This document shows positions 1 through 4,677 of a stretch of DNA of 5,614 nt, in pieces. How positions within the stretch are numbered: position 1 is the stretch's first letter; each line of letters opens with the position of its first letter. The position numbers were made by a program, and so were the translations under genes. The notes under the pieces were generated by a model, which was not told where the DNA came from, made no database searches, and saw only the letters and a list, made by a program, of their open reading frames with translations. The DNA is from an uncultured archaeon (GTDB lineage: Archaea; Thermoproteota; Nitrososphaeria; Nitrososphaerales; CALBXV01): NCBI GenBank assembly GCA_937890045.1, contig CALBXV010000027.1:1-5614 (forward strand). The letters run 5' to 3'.

Positions 1-3
1 AAA

Positions 4-210
4 ATGAAAATAGAATTACCAAATAATAAGTATATTATCTCAGAAAGAGATATTTGTGATATTATTATAGCATTTAATAATCAAGATTATGATTGGATTT
101 TATATTTCTTTGAAACGTTAAATCCCATTGATAATACTGATGATCAAAAATCATATACTTTTGAACAAATACTAGCTAATGCGGGGATAGTATCATGCAA
201 GAAAAGGTAA
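4..210 (+). CDS. Small acidic protein of unknown function
   Basis: A 68-residue open frame that I do not recognise. It is acidic with alternating hydrophobic stretches (an III run near residues 20-22, and WILYFF near 31-36). No cysteine pairs, signal peptide or membrane segment are visible. The ATG lies three bases from the window edge, so its ribosome binding site is not visible and a start further upstream cannot be excluded. Its last 16 bases overlap the next gene, and the GGGGA inside its 3' end serves as that gene's ribosome binding site. This supports it as a real, translationally coupled gene. Function unknown. Confidence 0.6.
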   Translation: MKIELPNNKYIISERDICDIIIAFNNQDYDWILYFFETLNPIDNTDDQKSYTFEQILANAGIVSCKKR

Positions 211-491
211 TAGATAAAAAATATGTAAAGCACTTAAAAAAATTGAAACCAGAAACTTGGTTACCAGAAGATATGCAAATAGCTATAAATACATTTATAC
301 AATCTGCTATAGTAACTGAAGAAAATGATTTACCTTATGTACCTTCAGAGTATGTTATTAAGCTTTTAGATACAATAAAAAAACATAAAGAATATAATTC
401 TTTATACTTAGAGTTAGTAGAAATTTTATTACCGGAACTTAAACAAGCAGCGGCTGAGGAATTAGATGAGAATACCAAAAGATCCATTTAG
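195..491 (+). CDS. Hypothetical protein, 98 residues
   Basis: An unrecognised 98-residue protein, probably soluble and mostly helical. It has a lysine-rich N-terminus (residues 4-18), a central segment with SAIVTEENDLPYVPSEYV (37-54) and an acidic, alanine-rich C-terminal helix (about 72-92). The start is supported by GGGGA at 183-187 with seven bases to the ATG. It overlaps the previous gene by 16 bases and the following gene by 26 bases, a tight coupling typical of phage accessory modules. No catalytic or metal-binding motif is visible, so no function is offered. Confidence 0.65.
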   Translation: MQEKVIDKKYVKHLKKLKPETWLPEDMQIAINTFIQSAIVTEENDLPYVPSEYVIKLLDTIKKHKEYNSLYLELVEILLPELKQAAAEELDENTKRSI

Positions 492-672
492 TGTAGAAAC
501 TTTAATGAGAGAATTAGATAGAGAGTTATTTAATCACATTAGAAGTGATATGGTAAACGGAACTGCGTTTCAAATGGATGATGAAACATTAGATATGTTA
601 TTAACAGGAATATGGGAATGGGGTCCAGAAGAAGTAATGGATAGTGAAGGAATAGTTGTAGGAGTATCTTAA
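466..672 (+). CDS. Small acidic protein of unknown function
   Basis: An unrecognised 68-residue acidic protein. GAGGA at 456-460, five bases before the ATG, supports the start even though the first 26 bases overlap the preceding gene. The middle (about residues 35-58) is rich in Asp, Glu, Met and Trp (DDETLDMLLTGIWEWGPEE) and may form a short helical hairpin. No cysteines, membrane segment or known motif is visible. Its stop codon shares one base with the ATG of the HNH gene (TAATG at 670-674), so the two are probably translated from one message. Confidence 0.6.
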   Translation: MRIPKDPFSVETLMRELDRELFNHIRSDMVNGTAFQMDDETLDMLLTGIWEWGPEEVMDSEGIVVGVS

Positions 673-1184
673 TGGCTTTCACTAGATGGAGCAAAAGATT
701 TAAAAAAACTTTTGGTAAAAAAGAAAAAAATTGGAATGGAGATTTTAGACAACCACCAAAACCAGAACATTATTTTACTGAACAAACTGGTAAGTGTAGA
801 TGGTGTGGTAAAATTATAGTTAATAAAGATGGTACTATAATACATAATAGGCATTGGCATCCTAGATGTTTAGATAAGTATATGTTTATTTACCATCCAG
901 GTGAAACTAGAAAAGTTGTATTCCAAAGAGATAATGGAGTTTGTAATTGGTGTAATAGAAAACATGGTAGATGGCAAGTAGACCATATAAGACCGTTGGT
1001 GGAACAAAAAGGAAAATCTATAGAGGAATTAGATTTTACATATTGGGATTTAGATAATTTACAAACTTTATGTTCACCATGTCATCATGAAAAATCAGGT
1101 AAAGAATCTACTGGAAGAGCAGTTAAAAGAAAAACAAAAAATGCTATTAGATGGAAATCTTTTAGAGAAGTATTTGGAGCATAG
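672..1184 (+). CDS. HNH endonuclease with N-terminal zinc knuckle
   Basis: Probable HNH-family DNA nuclease of 170 residues. After a basic N-terminus there is a putative zinc site CRWC (42-45) followed by HWHPRC (61-66). The HNH module follows: CNWC at 91-94, the catalytic DH at 104-105 (VDHIRPL), an Asn at 129 (LDNLQTLC) and CSPCHHEKSGKE at 134-145. The four cysteines 91, 94, 134 and 137 would bind the structural zinc, and H105 and H138/H139 would be the ββα-metal catalytic histidines. All key residues look intact. The start is fixed by AGGAG at 660-664, seven bases before the ATG. Phage HNH proteins of this kind act either as free-standing homing/selfish nucleases or in packaging; no terminase is nearby, so I favour an accessory nuclease. 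Only two bases separate its stop from the duplicated MKELK stub. Confidence 0.88.
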   Translation: MAFTRWSKRFKKTFGKKEKNWNGDFRQPPKPEHYFTEQTGKCRWCGKIIVNKDGTIIHNRHWHPRCLDKYMFIYHPGETRKVVFQRDNGVCNWCNRKHGRWQVDHIRPLVEQKGKSIEELDFTYWDLDNLQTLCSPCHHEKSGKESTGRAVKRKTKNAIRWKSFREVFGA

Positions 1185-1201
1185 ATATGAAAGAATTAAA
1201 A
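1185..1201 (+). repeat. 17-base direct repeat, upstream copy
   Basis: The sequence atatgaaagaattaaaa occurs exactly here and again at 1969-1985, which is 784 bases downstream. The downstream copy is the start of the gene at 1971. The two copies bracket the GIY-YIG cassette, which suggests that insertion duplicated the gene start. The flanking bases differ at both ends (g against t upstream, t against g downstream). Confidence 0.9.
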
Positions 1202-1204
1202 TAA
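1187..1204 (+). pseudogene. Five-codon stub of the gene now starting at 1971
   Basis: ATG-AAA-GAA-TTA-AAA-TAA reads MKELK and stop. These are exactly the first five codons of the intact gene at 1971. GGAG at 1176-1179 lies seven bases before this ATG, inside the end of the HNH gene, so the stub still has a good ribosome binding site. The simplest reading is that this was the original start of the downstream gene, left behind when the nuclease cassette was inserted. It could still be translated as a five-residue leader peptide. Confidence 0.6.
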
Positions 1205-1213
1205 ATGAAGAAA

Positions 1214-1252
1214 TGTAATCATTTTTTTGTAATCATTAATACTTATTAGTAT
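1214..1252 (+). other. Short intergenic segment with direct repeat and small hairpin
   Basis: This 39-base AT-rich stretch sits at the left end of the cassette. It carries a 10-base direct repeat, tgtaatcatt, at 1214-1223 and 1228-1237, on either side of a T run. Next to it is a five-base-pair hairpin, atact (1239-1243) and agtat (1248-1252) with a four-base loop, which overlaps the ATG at 1251. It might regulate translation or transcription of the nuclease, but the stem is weak and chance is possible at this base composition. Confidence 0.35.
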
Positions 1253-1403
1253 GGGAAGAAAAAAGAAATACCACACAATAGAAGAACTAAGAGCTGCTAA
1301 TAATGAAGCTCGTAAGAGATACTACGAGAAGAATAAAGAAAAGATTAGAGCTATCCGTATGGAAAAGTATTATGAAAAGAAATCATTACGTATACAGGAT
1401 TGA
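1251..1403 (+). CDS. Small basic protein, possible detached N-terminus of the GIY-YIG protein
   Basis: A 50-codon frame starting MGRKKKYHTIEELRAANNEA, followed by a strongly basic helical part with RKRYYEKNKEKIRA (residues 21-34) and MEKYYEKK (36-43). I know this RYYEKNKEKIR type of segment as a putative DNA-contacting helix in phage homing-type nucleases, so it is more likely coding than a chance frame. It has no clear ribosome binding site. It ends 32 bases inside the GIY-YIG gene in a different frame. It may be a separate small protein that couples translation of the nuclease. Alternatively it is the former N-terminal extension of that nuclease, split off by a one-base insertion near the A-rich gaaaagaaat (1374-1383). 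Confidence 0.55.
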   Translation: MGRKKKYHTIEELRAANNEARKRYYEKNKEKIRAIRMEKYYEKKSLRIQD

Positions 1404-1974
1404 TGACCCAATAACAAAAGAGTTTTATATCGGTAGTAGAACTTCTGATGTAAAACCAGAAGAAGATAATTATATGGGTTCATACAAAACTTGGAAACCA
1501 CAAGACCCAAACAGATTAGTCAAAACTATAATTAAAGGTGGGTTTAGAAAAAGAGAAACTGCATTAGCATACGAAAGTAAACTGATTACAGAAAATATCA
1601 ATCATCAACTAAATCGTAATTATCATTCAGTTGATGGATTCTCTACAGAAGGTATTTCAAAGACAGAAGAACAAAAAGATAGTATTACAAAAAGTGTAAA
1701 CTCTTATTTTAAAAAAATGACCTCTGAAGAAAAAAGAAGAATATATGGTAGTGAAAGGTCAAGACACTATGGAGAAGATAATGGTTTCTATGGTAAGACA
1801 CATTCAAAAGAAACAATTAGTAAAATACTATCAAATGATAATTATAAGAAATCAAGAGGTAAAGGATTAACTTTTGAAGAAAGATTTGGTGTTGAAAGAG
1901 CATTAGAAATGAAACAAAAAATTAAAGATAAAATAAAACTAAGAAAAAGAAATAAAAAGGGAGTTTTTATATGA
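1372..1974 (+). CDS. GIY-YIG homing-type endonuclease with NUMOD3 motif
   Basis: Probable SegA/SegB-like free-standing homing endonuclease, 200 residues from this start. The GIY-YIG domain begins at once: HYVY (5-8) stands for GIY, FYIGSR (18-23) contains YIG and the conserved Arg (R23), and E68 in ALAYESKLI is the likely metal-binding Glu. The C-terminal half has a NUMOD3-type DNA-binding motif, HYGEDNGFYGKTHSKETISK (132-151). After it come TFEERFGVERALEMKQK (167-183) and a basic tail. The same frame is open back to an ATG at 1303, but those 23 residues mirror the overlapping basic frame at 1251-1403 and precede the domain, so I prefer the ATG at 1372 with GGA eight bases upstream. Its stop overlaps the next ATG (ATGA, 1971-1974). 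The gene lies in a 784-base cassette bracketed by a 17-base repeat, consistent with mobile origin. Confidence 0.85.
   Translation: MKRNHYVYRIDDPITKEFYIGSRTSDVKPEEDNYMGSYKTWKPQDPNRLVKTIIKGGFRKRETALAYESKLITENINHQLNRNYHSVDGFSTEGISKTEEQKDSITKSVNSYFKKMTSEEKRRIYGSERSRHYGEDNGFYGKTHSKETISKILSNDNYKKSRGKGLTFEERFGVERALEMKQKIKDKIKLRKRNKKGVFI
1960..1963 (+). promoter_or_regulatory. Ribosome binding site supplied by the nuclease cassette
   Basis: GGAG within aaaagggag lies seven bases before the ATG at 1971, the same spacing as GGAG (1176-1179) before the stub ATG at 1187. The cassette end therefore replaces the ribosome binding site that the downstream gene lost, keeping that gene translated after insertion. 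Confidence 0.6.
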
Positions 1975-1985
1975 AAGAATTAAAA
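1969..1985 (+). repeat. 17-base direct repeat, downstream copy
   Basis: Exact second copy of atatgaaagaattaaaa (first copy at 1185-1201). It covers the start codon and first five codons of the intact gene at 1971 and marks the right boundary of the GIY-YIG cassette. Confidence 0.9.
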
Positions 1986-2198
1986 GCAAACCGCTGTCCA
2001 CCAGGCGATAGGTGGGCATTAGTAGATGATGATGAGCAAATATATCCATCATTAACAGAAGCATTAAATAAAATTTATATGGATACTGGACTAACACAAT
2101 TTTATATTGATGCTGGTAAGGGTGAAGTTCATTTAGAAGATGGTAAAGAAAAACCAGAACCTATTAAAAAGTATTCATTATATGGCGAGGAGTATTAA
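1971..2198 (+). CDS. Small acidic protein of unknown function, start duplicated upstream
   Basis: A 75-residue acidic protein that I do not recognise. It has CPPGDRWALVDDDEQIYPS at residues 9-27, then a probable helix (about 29-39) and a charged, Glu/Lys-rich tail. A single cysteine (C9) is followed by PPGD; no metal site is apparent. GGAG at 1960-1963, seven bases upstream, supports the ATG. The start overlaps the GIY-YIG stop by four bases (ATGA), and the stop is one base before the thioredoxin ATG. Its first five codons are repeated at 1187-1204, so before insertion of the nuclease it probably followed the HNH gene directly. Its position between HNH and thioredoxin genes does not reveal a function. 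Confidence 0.7.
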   Translation: MKELKANRCPPGDRWALVDDDEQIYPSLTEALNKIYMDTGLTQFYIDAGKGEVHLEDGKEKPEPIKKYSLYGEEY

Positions 2199-2199
2199 T

Positions 2200-2445
2200 A
2201 TGAAAACAGCAAAATATTTTACAGCAACTTGGTGTGGTCCATGCCAATCTTTTAAACCAGTTATGAATGAAATCTCTGGAGAAGGTTATTCAGTACAGTT
2301 TATAGATGTGGATAGTCAGCAAGATGTTGCGGTACAGTATGGAGTGCGTTCCGTACCTACCGTTGTAATTGAAGAAAATGGTACAGAAGTAACTAGATTT
2401 GTTGGTGTACAACCAAAAGCTAGTGTGATTAATAAATTAAAATAA
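2200..2445 (+). CDS. Mini-thioredoxin (WCGPC)
   Basis: Thioredoxin-fold disulfide reductase of 81 residues, against about 105-110 for cellular thioredoxins. The redox site is TATWCGPC (C12 and C15), the cis-proline loop is VRSVPTVVI with P53, and FIDVDSQQDVAVQYGV (34-49) matches the usual β3-α2 region. The protein starts directly at β1, lacking the N-terminal helix and strand, as in several phage-encoded thioredoxins and glutaredoxins. GAGGAG at 2187-2192, seven bases before the ATG at 2200, fixes this start; an in-frame ATG at 2140 lies inside the preceding gene and is unlikely. Known roles for phage thioredoxins include donating electrons to ribonucleotide reductase or acting as a polymerase cofactor; neither partner is visible here, so the role is open. 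Confidence 0.92.
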   Translation: MKTAKYFTATWCGPCQSFKPVMNEISGEGYSVQFIDVDSQQDVAVQYGVRSVPTVVIEENGTEVTRFVGVQPKASVINKLK

Positions 2446-2460
2446 TATAGGAGAAGCGTA

Positions 2461-2643
2461 ATGTCAAAGGCAAAAGAAATACATGCAAAGATAAAAGAAC
2501 ATTTTGAAGAATTTGATGCTAATCATGAAGCACATGCTGAAAAAGGTAATAAGGCAGCTGGTGGCAGAGCTAGAAAACATATCGGGGAAATTAAGAAGTT
2601 AGTTACTGAATATAGAAAAGCATCTGTTGCAGAATCTAAATAA
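2461..2643 (+). CDS. Histone H1/Hc1-like small DNA-binding protein
   Basis: A 60-residue basic, helical protein resembling the Hc1 (histone H1-like) family found in chlamydiae and Bacteroidota. The diagnostic part is EKGNKAAGGRARKHIGEI (27-44) followed by KKLVTEYRK (45-53), which would form a basic helix suited to binding DNA. It lacks the long Lys/Ala tail of the chlamydial proteins, like the short Bacteroidota forms. Net charge is only mildly positive (about 14 Lys/Arg against 10 Asp/Glu), with five histidines. AGGAGA at 2449-2454, six bases before the ATG, fixes the start. A role in packing or protecting phage DNA, or altering host chromatin, is inference from the family. Confidence 0.75.
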   Translation: MSKAKEIHAKIKEHFEEFDANHEAHAEKGNKAAGGRARKHIGEIKKLVTEYRKASVAESK

Positions 2644-2661
2644 TAAAAATAAATAAATAAA
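2644..2661 (+). repeat. AT-only spacer with AAAT tandem repeat
   Basis: Between the Hc1-like stop and the next ribosome binding site is taaaaataaataaataa, containing about three AAAT units. It holds AATAAATA at 2648-2655 and 2652-2659, which resembles the T4-type late promoter core (TATAAATA). It lies only 15-20 bases before the ATG at 2674. A promoter is possible, but low-complexity sequence of this kind is expected at this base composition. Confidence 0.3.
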
Positions 2662-2673
2662 GGAAAAAAGGTT

Positions 2674-2889
2674 ATGAAGTATTATGAAGCATCAGTAAAA
2701 CAAGTATTGGAAATTCCTACAACGAGGGGAACAAAATCAAAGGTTTTACGAGATAAGCTACTAATAGAAGGTGAAAGTATTACTTATGTGGAAGCAAAAG
2801 TAAATGAAATGATGAAAGATAATCCAAATGAATGGGAGATTACTTCAATAAAGGAAAGTAGAATTGTTGAAGTCGTTCTTAGCAAATAA
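2674..2889 (+). CDS. DUF4494-like protein
   Basis: A 71-residue protein with an N-terminal β-strand MKYYEASVKQVLEI, a central KLLIEGESITYVEAKVNEMM (28-47), then WEITSIKESRIVEVVL (54-69). This order (strand, lysine-rich turn, strand, helix starting at an S-x-T-x-x-E-A type motif, then an xITSIKxSxI strand) recalls the DUF4494 family, common in Bacteroidota and their phages. I make that match from memory of the pattern and hold it only moderately. No function is known for the family. AGGA at 2661-2664, nine bases upstream, supports the start. The next gene begins within its last 26 bases. Confidence 0.72.
   Translation: MKYYEASVKQVLEIPTTRGTKSKVLRDKLLIEGESITYVEAKVNEMMKDNPNEWEITSIKESRIVEVVLSK
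2851..2856 (+). promoter_or_regulatory. Ribosome binding site deciding a TTG start
   Basis: AAGGAA lies seven bases before the TTG at 2864, inside the end of the previous gene. It is the reason to accept a TTG start for the membrane protein. The first in-frame ATG (2948-2950 region, residue M29) would remove the first membrane helix. Confidence 0.55.
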
Positions 2890-3232
2890 TAAATTACTTG
2901 TAGTTTTATTATTTTCTTTAGTAGGTAATATAATTGCGTGGTTACATATGAATGCTCAATTCAAATGGGATTGGGCTAAATCTGTTTGGTGGATAATATT
3001 AGGTGGTGTTCCGATATCATTTTTATTTTATTATTCTACTAGATGGTCATATGAATACTTTGGACAATATTGGGCAGTTAGACCATTAGGGTTTGGTATG
3101 GCTACTTTAACATTTGGTATAATGACTGCTATATTTTTAAAAGAAATGCCAAGTTTAAAGATATGGATATCATTATTATTAGCATTAGCTATTATAATAT
3201 TAAATGTTTCTAACTCATTGGATGAAATGTAA
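2864..3232 (+). CDS. Four-helix membrane protein, resembles small DMT/SMR-type proteins
   Basis: A 122-residue integral membrane protein with four hydrophobic segments, roughly residues 10-28, 41-58, 75-93 and 98-115. The loops carry WSYEYFGQYWAVRPLGFG (61-78) and FLKEMPSLK (91-99). Four helices, the size, and the pattern of a Gly-rich third helix followed by a FLKE(x)PSL-like turn recall the small multidrug resistance/DUF486 group of the drug/metabolite transporter superfamily, where the corresponding turn is FLGE or YLKE. That is a structural resemblance, not a firm assignment, and no substrate can be proposed. Translation starts at TTG (2864, or the adjacent TTG at 2867) after AAGGAA at 2851-2856. 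It overlaps the DUF4494-like gene by 26 bases and stops two bases before the methyltransferase ATG. Confidence 0.75.
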   Translation: MLKSFLANNKLLVVLLFSLVGNIIAWLHMNAQFKWDWAKSVWWIILGGVPISFLFYYSTRWSYEYFGQYWAVRPLGFGMATLTFGIMTAIFLKEMPSLKIWISLLLALAIIILNVSNSLDEM

Positions 3233-3233
3233 T

Positions 3234-3248
3234 AATGCCAATTTACGA
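3234..3248 (+). repeat. 15-base direct repeat at gene start, upstream copy
   Basis: The sequence aatgccaatttacga, covering the methyltransferase start codon and its first codons, recurs exactly at 4401-4415, where it starts the FmdB-type gene. The copies are 1167 bases apart and bracket the whole methyltransferase gene. Confidence 0.85.
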
Positions 3249-4398
3249 TATAGAAGAACAAGATATAGAGATTCTATATAATTGCCCTATATGTGACAGT
3301 AGTGACATTGAAATTATAAGTGAGGTAGTTGAAAAAGAGAAAAGAAAGTTTAAGACAGACTTTGATTCTAATTTCACAAAAATAATACCTATGGAAGAAC
3401 ATATTATTTTTTTATCTACAGCGTATTGTAAAGAATGTAAATTTGTCTTTAGGAATAAAAGACCAAATTTGCCTTGGTTTGAAAAAAGTTGGAATATACG
3501 AGAAGATGAAGATAAGGATGCGGTATTTGAGCAAGCCCACGATCCAGAAAAAGAAAAACAAAGGTATAATCGGTATGAGAATTTATCTGAAGTTTTAGAA
3601 GAAGTTACTACAGGAAGAAAACTACTTGATGTTGGATGTGGTCCTGGAACTGGATTGAAGGCGTTTCAGGACAGAGGTTGGGAAGTTATGGGAGTAGAGC
3701 CAGATCCTGTTAGAGCTAAGGTAGGTAATGAAGTAAATAAAATAAATATTTTCCCTGGTAAGATAGAAGATTTTACTGAACCTGATGATTCATTTGATGT
3801 AATAACATTATTGCATGTTTTAGAACATTTTCATTCACCTAAAGATTTTTTAATACATACTATTAAAAAAATAAAATATAATGGGTATCTTTATATAGAG
3901 GTACCACATTTACATAGGTTTATTAATTGGGAAGATTCTCTTTATCTAGAACACATGAATAATTTTACTGAAAAAACATTATTAGAGTTAGGTGATAAAC
4001 TTAAATTAGTTCCTGTAAAAAGATTTATTACAAAAACTACTACATATGGATATGAGCATTTTGCAATTTTATTTAAGAAAACATCTAGAAAGTTAGATTA
4101 TATGGAGTTACCTGATATAGAATCTAATGGAATTTTTGTTAATGAAGTTGTGGAATCATTTGAAGAATCAGAATGGGGAGAGTCATGGCCTTATATTAAG
4201 GGTGATTATTTAGATAATGTTAAAAAGTTATATAGAAGATTTCCAAAAAAAGAAACAGAACCTAATGTAGTAATGGAATTTGATAAGACTGAAAGAATAG
4301 TTTTTGTTGTACCACATATAAATAATATTGTTAAAACTTATACACCACTTGAAGAGATGAAATTTTATAATAAAAATAAAATAGCTATGATAAGTTAA
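3235..4398 (+). CDS. SAM-dependent methyltransferase with N-terminal zinc-binding module
   Basis: Class I methyltransferase, 387 residues, cytosolic. An N-terminal module has CPIC (17-20) and CKEC (65-68), a likely four-cysteine zinc site. The Rossmann core follows: motif I LLDVGCGPGTG (130-140) binds SAM, the acidic E155 in VMGVEPDP would contact the ribose, FDVITLLHVLEH (187-198) is motif IV, and YIEVPH (220-225) and EHMNNFTEKTL (239-249) match the Methyltransf_23-like group. A C-terminal part of about 100 residues (285-387) is unrecognised. N-terminal zinc plus this core is common among sugar or small-molecule methyltransferases, but the substrate is unknown. The ATG lacks a good ribosome binding site (GGA is 12 bases away) and probably relies on coupling to the preceding stop. 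The first residues, MPIYD, copy the start of the following FmdB-type gene at DNA level, hinting at recombination. Confidence 0.87.
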   Translation: MPIYDIEEQDIEILYNCPICDSSDIEIISEVVEKEKRKFKTDFDSNFTKIIPMEEHIIFLSTAYCKECKFVFRNKRPNLPWFEKSWNIREDEDKDAVFEQAHDPEKEKQRYNRYENLSEVLEEVTTGRKLLDVGCGPGTGLKAFQDRGWEVMGVEPDPVRAKVGNEVNKINIFPGKIEDFTEPDDSFDVITLLHVLEHFHSPKDFLIHTIKKIKYNGYLYIEVPHLHRFINWEDSLYLEHMNNFTEKTLLELGDKLKLVPVKRFITKTTTYGYEHFAILFKKTSRKLDYMELPDIESNGIFVNEVVESFEESEWGESWPYIKGDYLDNVKKLYRRFPKKETEPNVVMEFDKTERIVFVVPHINNIVKTYTPLEEMKFYNKNKIAMIS

Positions 4399-4400
4399 AA

Positions 4401-4415
4401 AATGCCAATTTACGA
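4401..4415 (+). repeat. 15-base direct repeat at gene start, downstream copy
   Basis: Exact second copy of aatgccaatttacga (first at 3234-3248). MPIYE is the conserved start of FmdB-type proteins, so this copy is likely the original. Confidence 0.85.
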
Positions 4416-4677
4416 ATATATTTGTCCAACTTGTGGATATGAGGATGAGGTTTTACAATCCATAGATGCACCAGCGATAAAATGTCGTAAGGAGTCTAAA
4501 GGTTATTTTTGTAATACTGAAATGAGTAAGAAGATTTCAAATATAGCTCCACCAGTATTTAAAGGTAGTGGATTTTATGCCACAGATTACAAGAAAAAAG
4601 GATTTAGTAAACCAGATAAAAAAGTAAAAAAATCCGAGGATAAGAAAAGTGAAACAAATAAGAAAAAACAAAAGTGA
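4402..4677 (+). CDS. FmdB-type zinc ribbon protein
   Basis: A 91-residue protein of the FmdB/CxxC_CxxC_SSSS putative regulatory family. It has the family start MPIYEYICPTCG (C8, C11), the usual EVLQSIDAP (16-24), a second cysteine pair C28 and C37, and the family end APPVFKGSGFYATDY (49-63). The second pair is spread by eight residues (RKESKGYF) instead of the usual CxxC, so the zinc site may be altered. A lysine-rich tail follows (64-91), suggesting nucleic acid contact or a disordered end. The family is common in bacteria and phages, and its role is poorly defined. The start is set by homology; there is no clear ribosome binding site. Its 3' end overlaps the PC4-like gene by 29 bases and carries that gene's ribosome binding site. 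Confidence 0.85.
   Translation: MPIYEYICPTCGYEDEVLQSIDAPAIKCRKESKGYFCNTEMSKKISNIAPPVFKGSGFYATDYKKKGFSKPDKKVKKSEDKKSETNKKKQK
4636..4640 (+). promoter_or_regulatory. Ribosome binding site deciding a GTG start
   Basis: GAGGA, eight bases before the GTG at 4649 and inside the FmdB-type coding region, supports translation of the PC4-like gene from this unusual start. Confidence 0.6.

Noticed and set aside
284..291. TATAAATA, identical to the T4 late promoter core (also at 4317-4324)
   Set aside because: Both lie within coding sequence and are not close to a gene start; a few exact matches are expected by chance in a window this AT-rich.
669..860. Open frame on the reverse strand opposite the HNH gene
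   Set aside because: It is rich in Phe, Ser, Thr and Ile, as expected of the complement of a lysine-rich gene, and lies entirely against a gene with clear HNH motifs.
1205..1249. Fourteen-codon frame after the MKELK stub
   Set aside because: Very short, with no motif, and its sequence is dominated by the 10-base repeat and T run.
1303..1371. Upstream ATG and 23 extra residues for the GIY-YIG protein
   Set aside because: No ribosome binding site seen, and these codons are the out-of-frame image of the lysine/tyrosine-rich 50-codon frame; the domain starts right after the ATG at 1372.
1202..1970. Group I intron carrying the GIY-YIG gene
   Set aside because: The flanks repeat the same gene start instead of splitting one coding sequence, and no intron core pairing was recognised, so an intergenic free-standing nuclease fits better.
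2140..2199. Upstream in-frame ATG for thioredoxin
   Set aside because: The added 20 residues are an out-of-frame reading of the preceding gene, whereas the ATG at 2200 has GAGGAG seven bases upstream and starts at the first β-strand of the fold.
3031..3261. Open frame on the reverse strand opposite the membrane protein
   Set aside because: No ribosome binding site or motif, and it overlaps the membrane protein and methyltransferase starts, which have better support.
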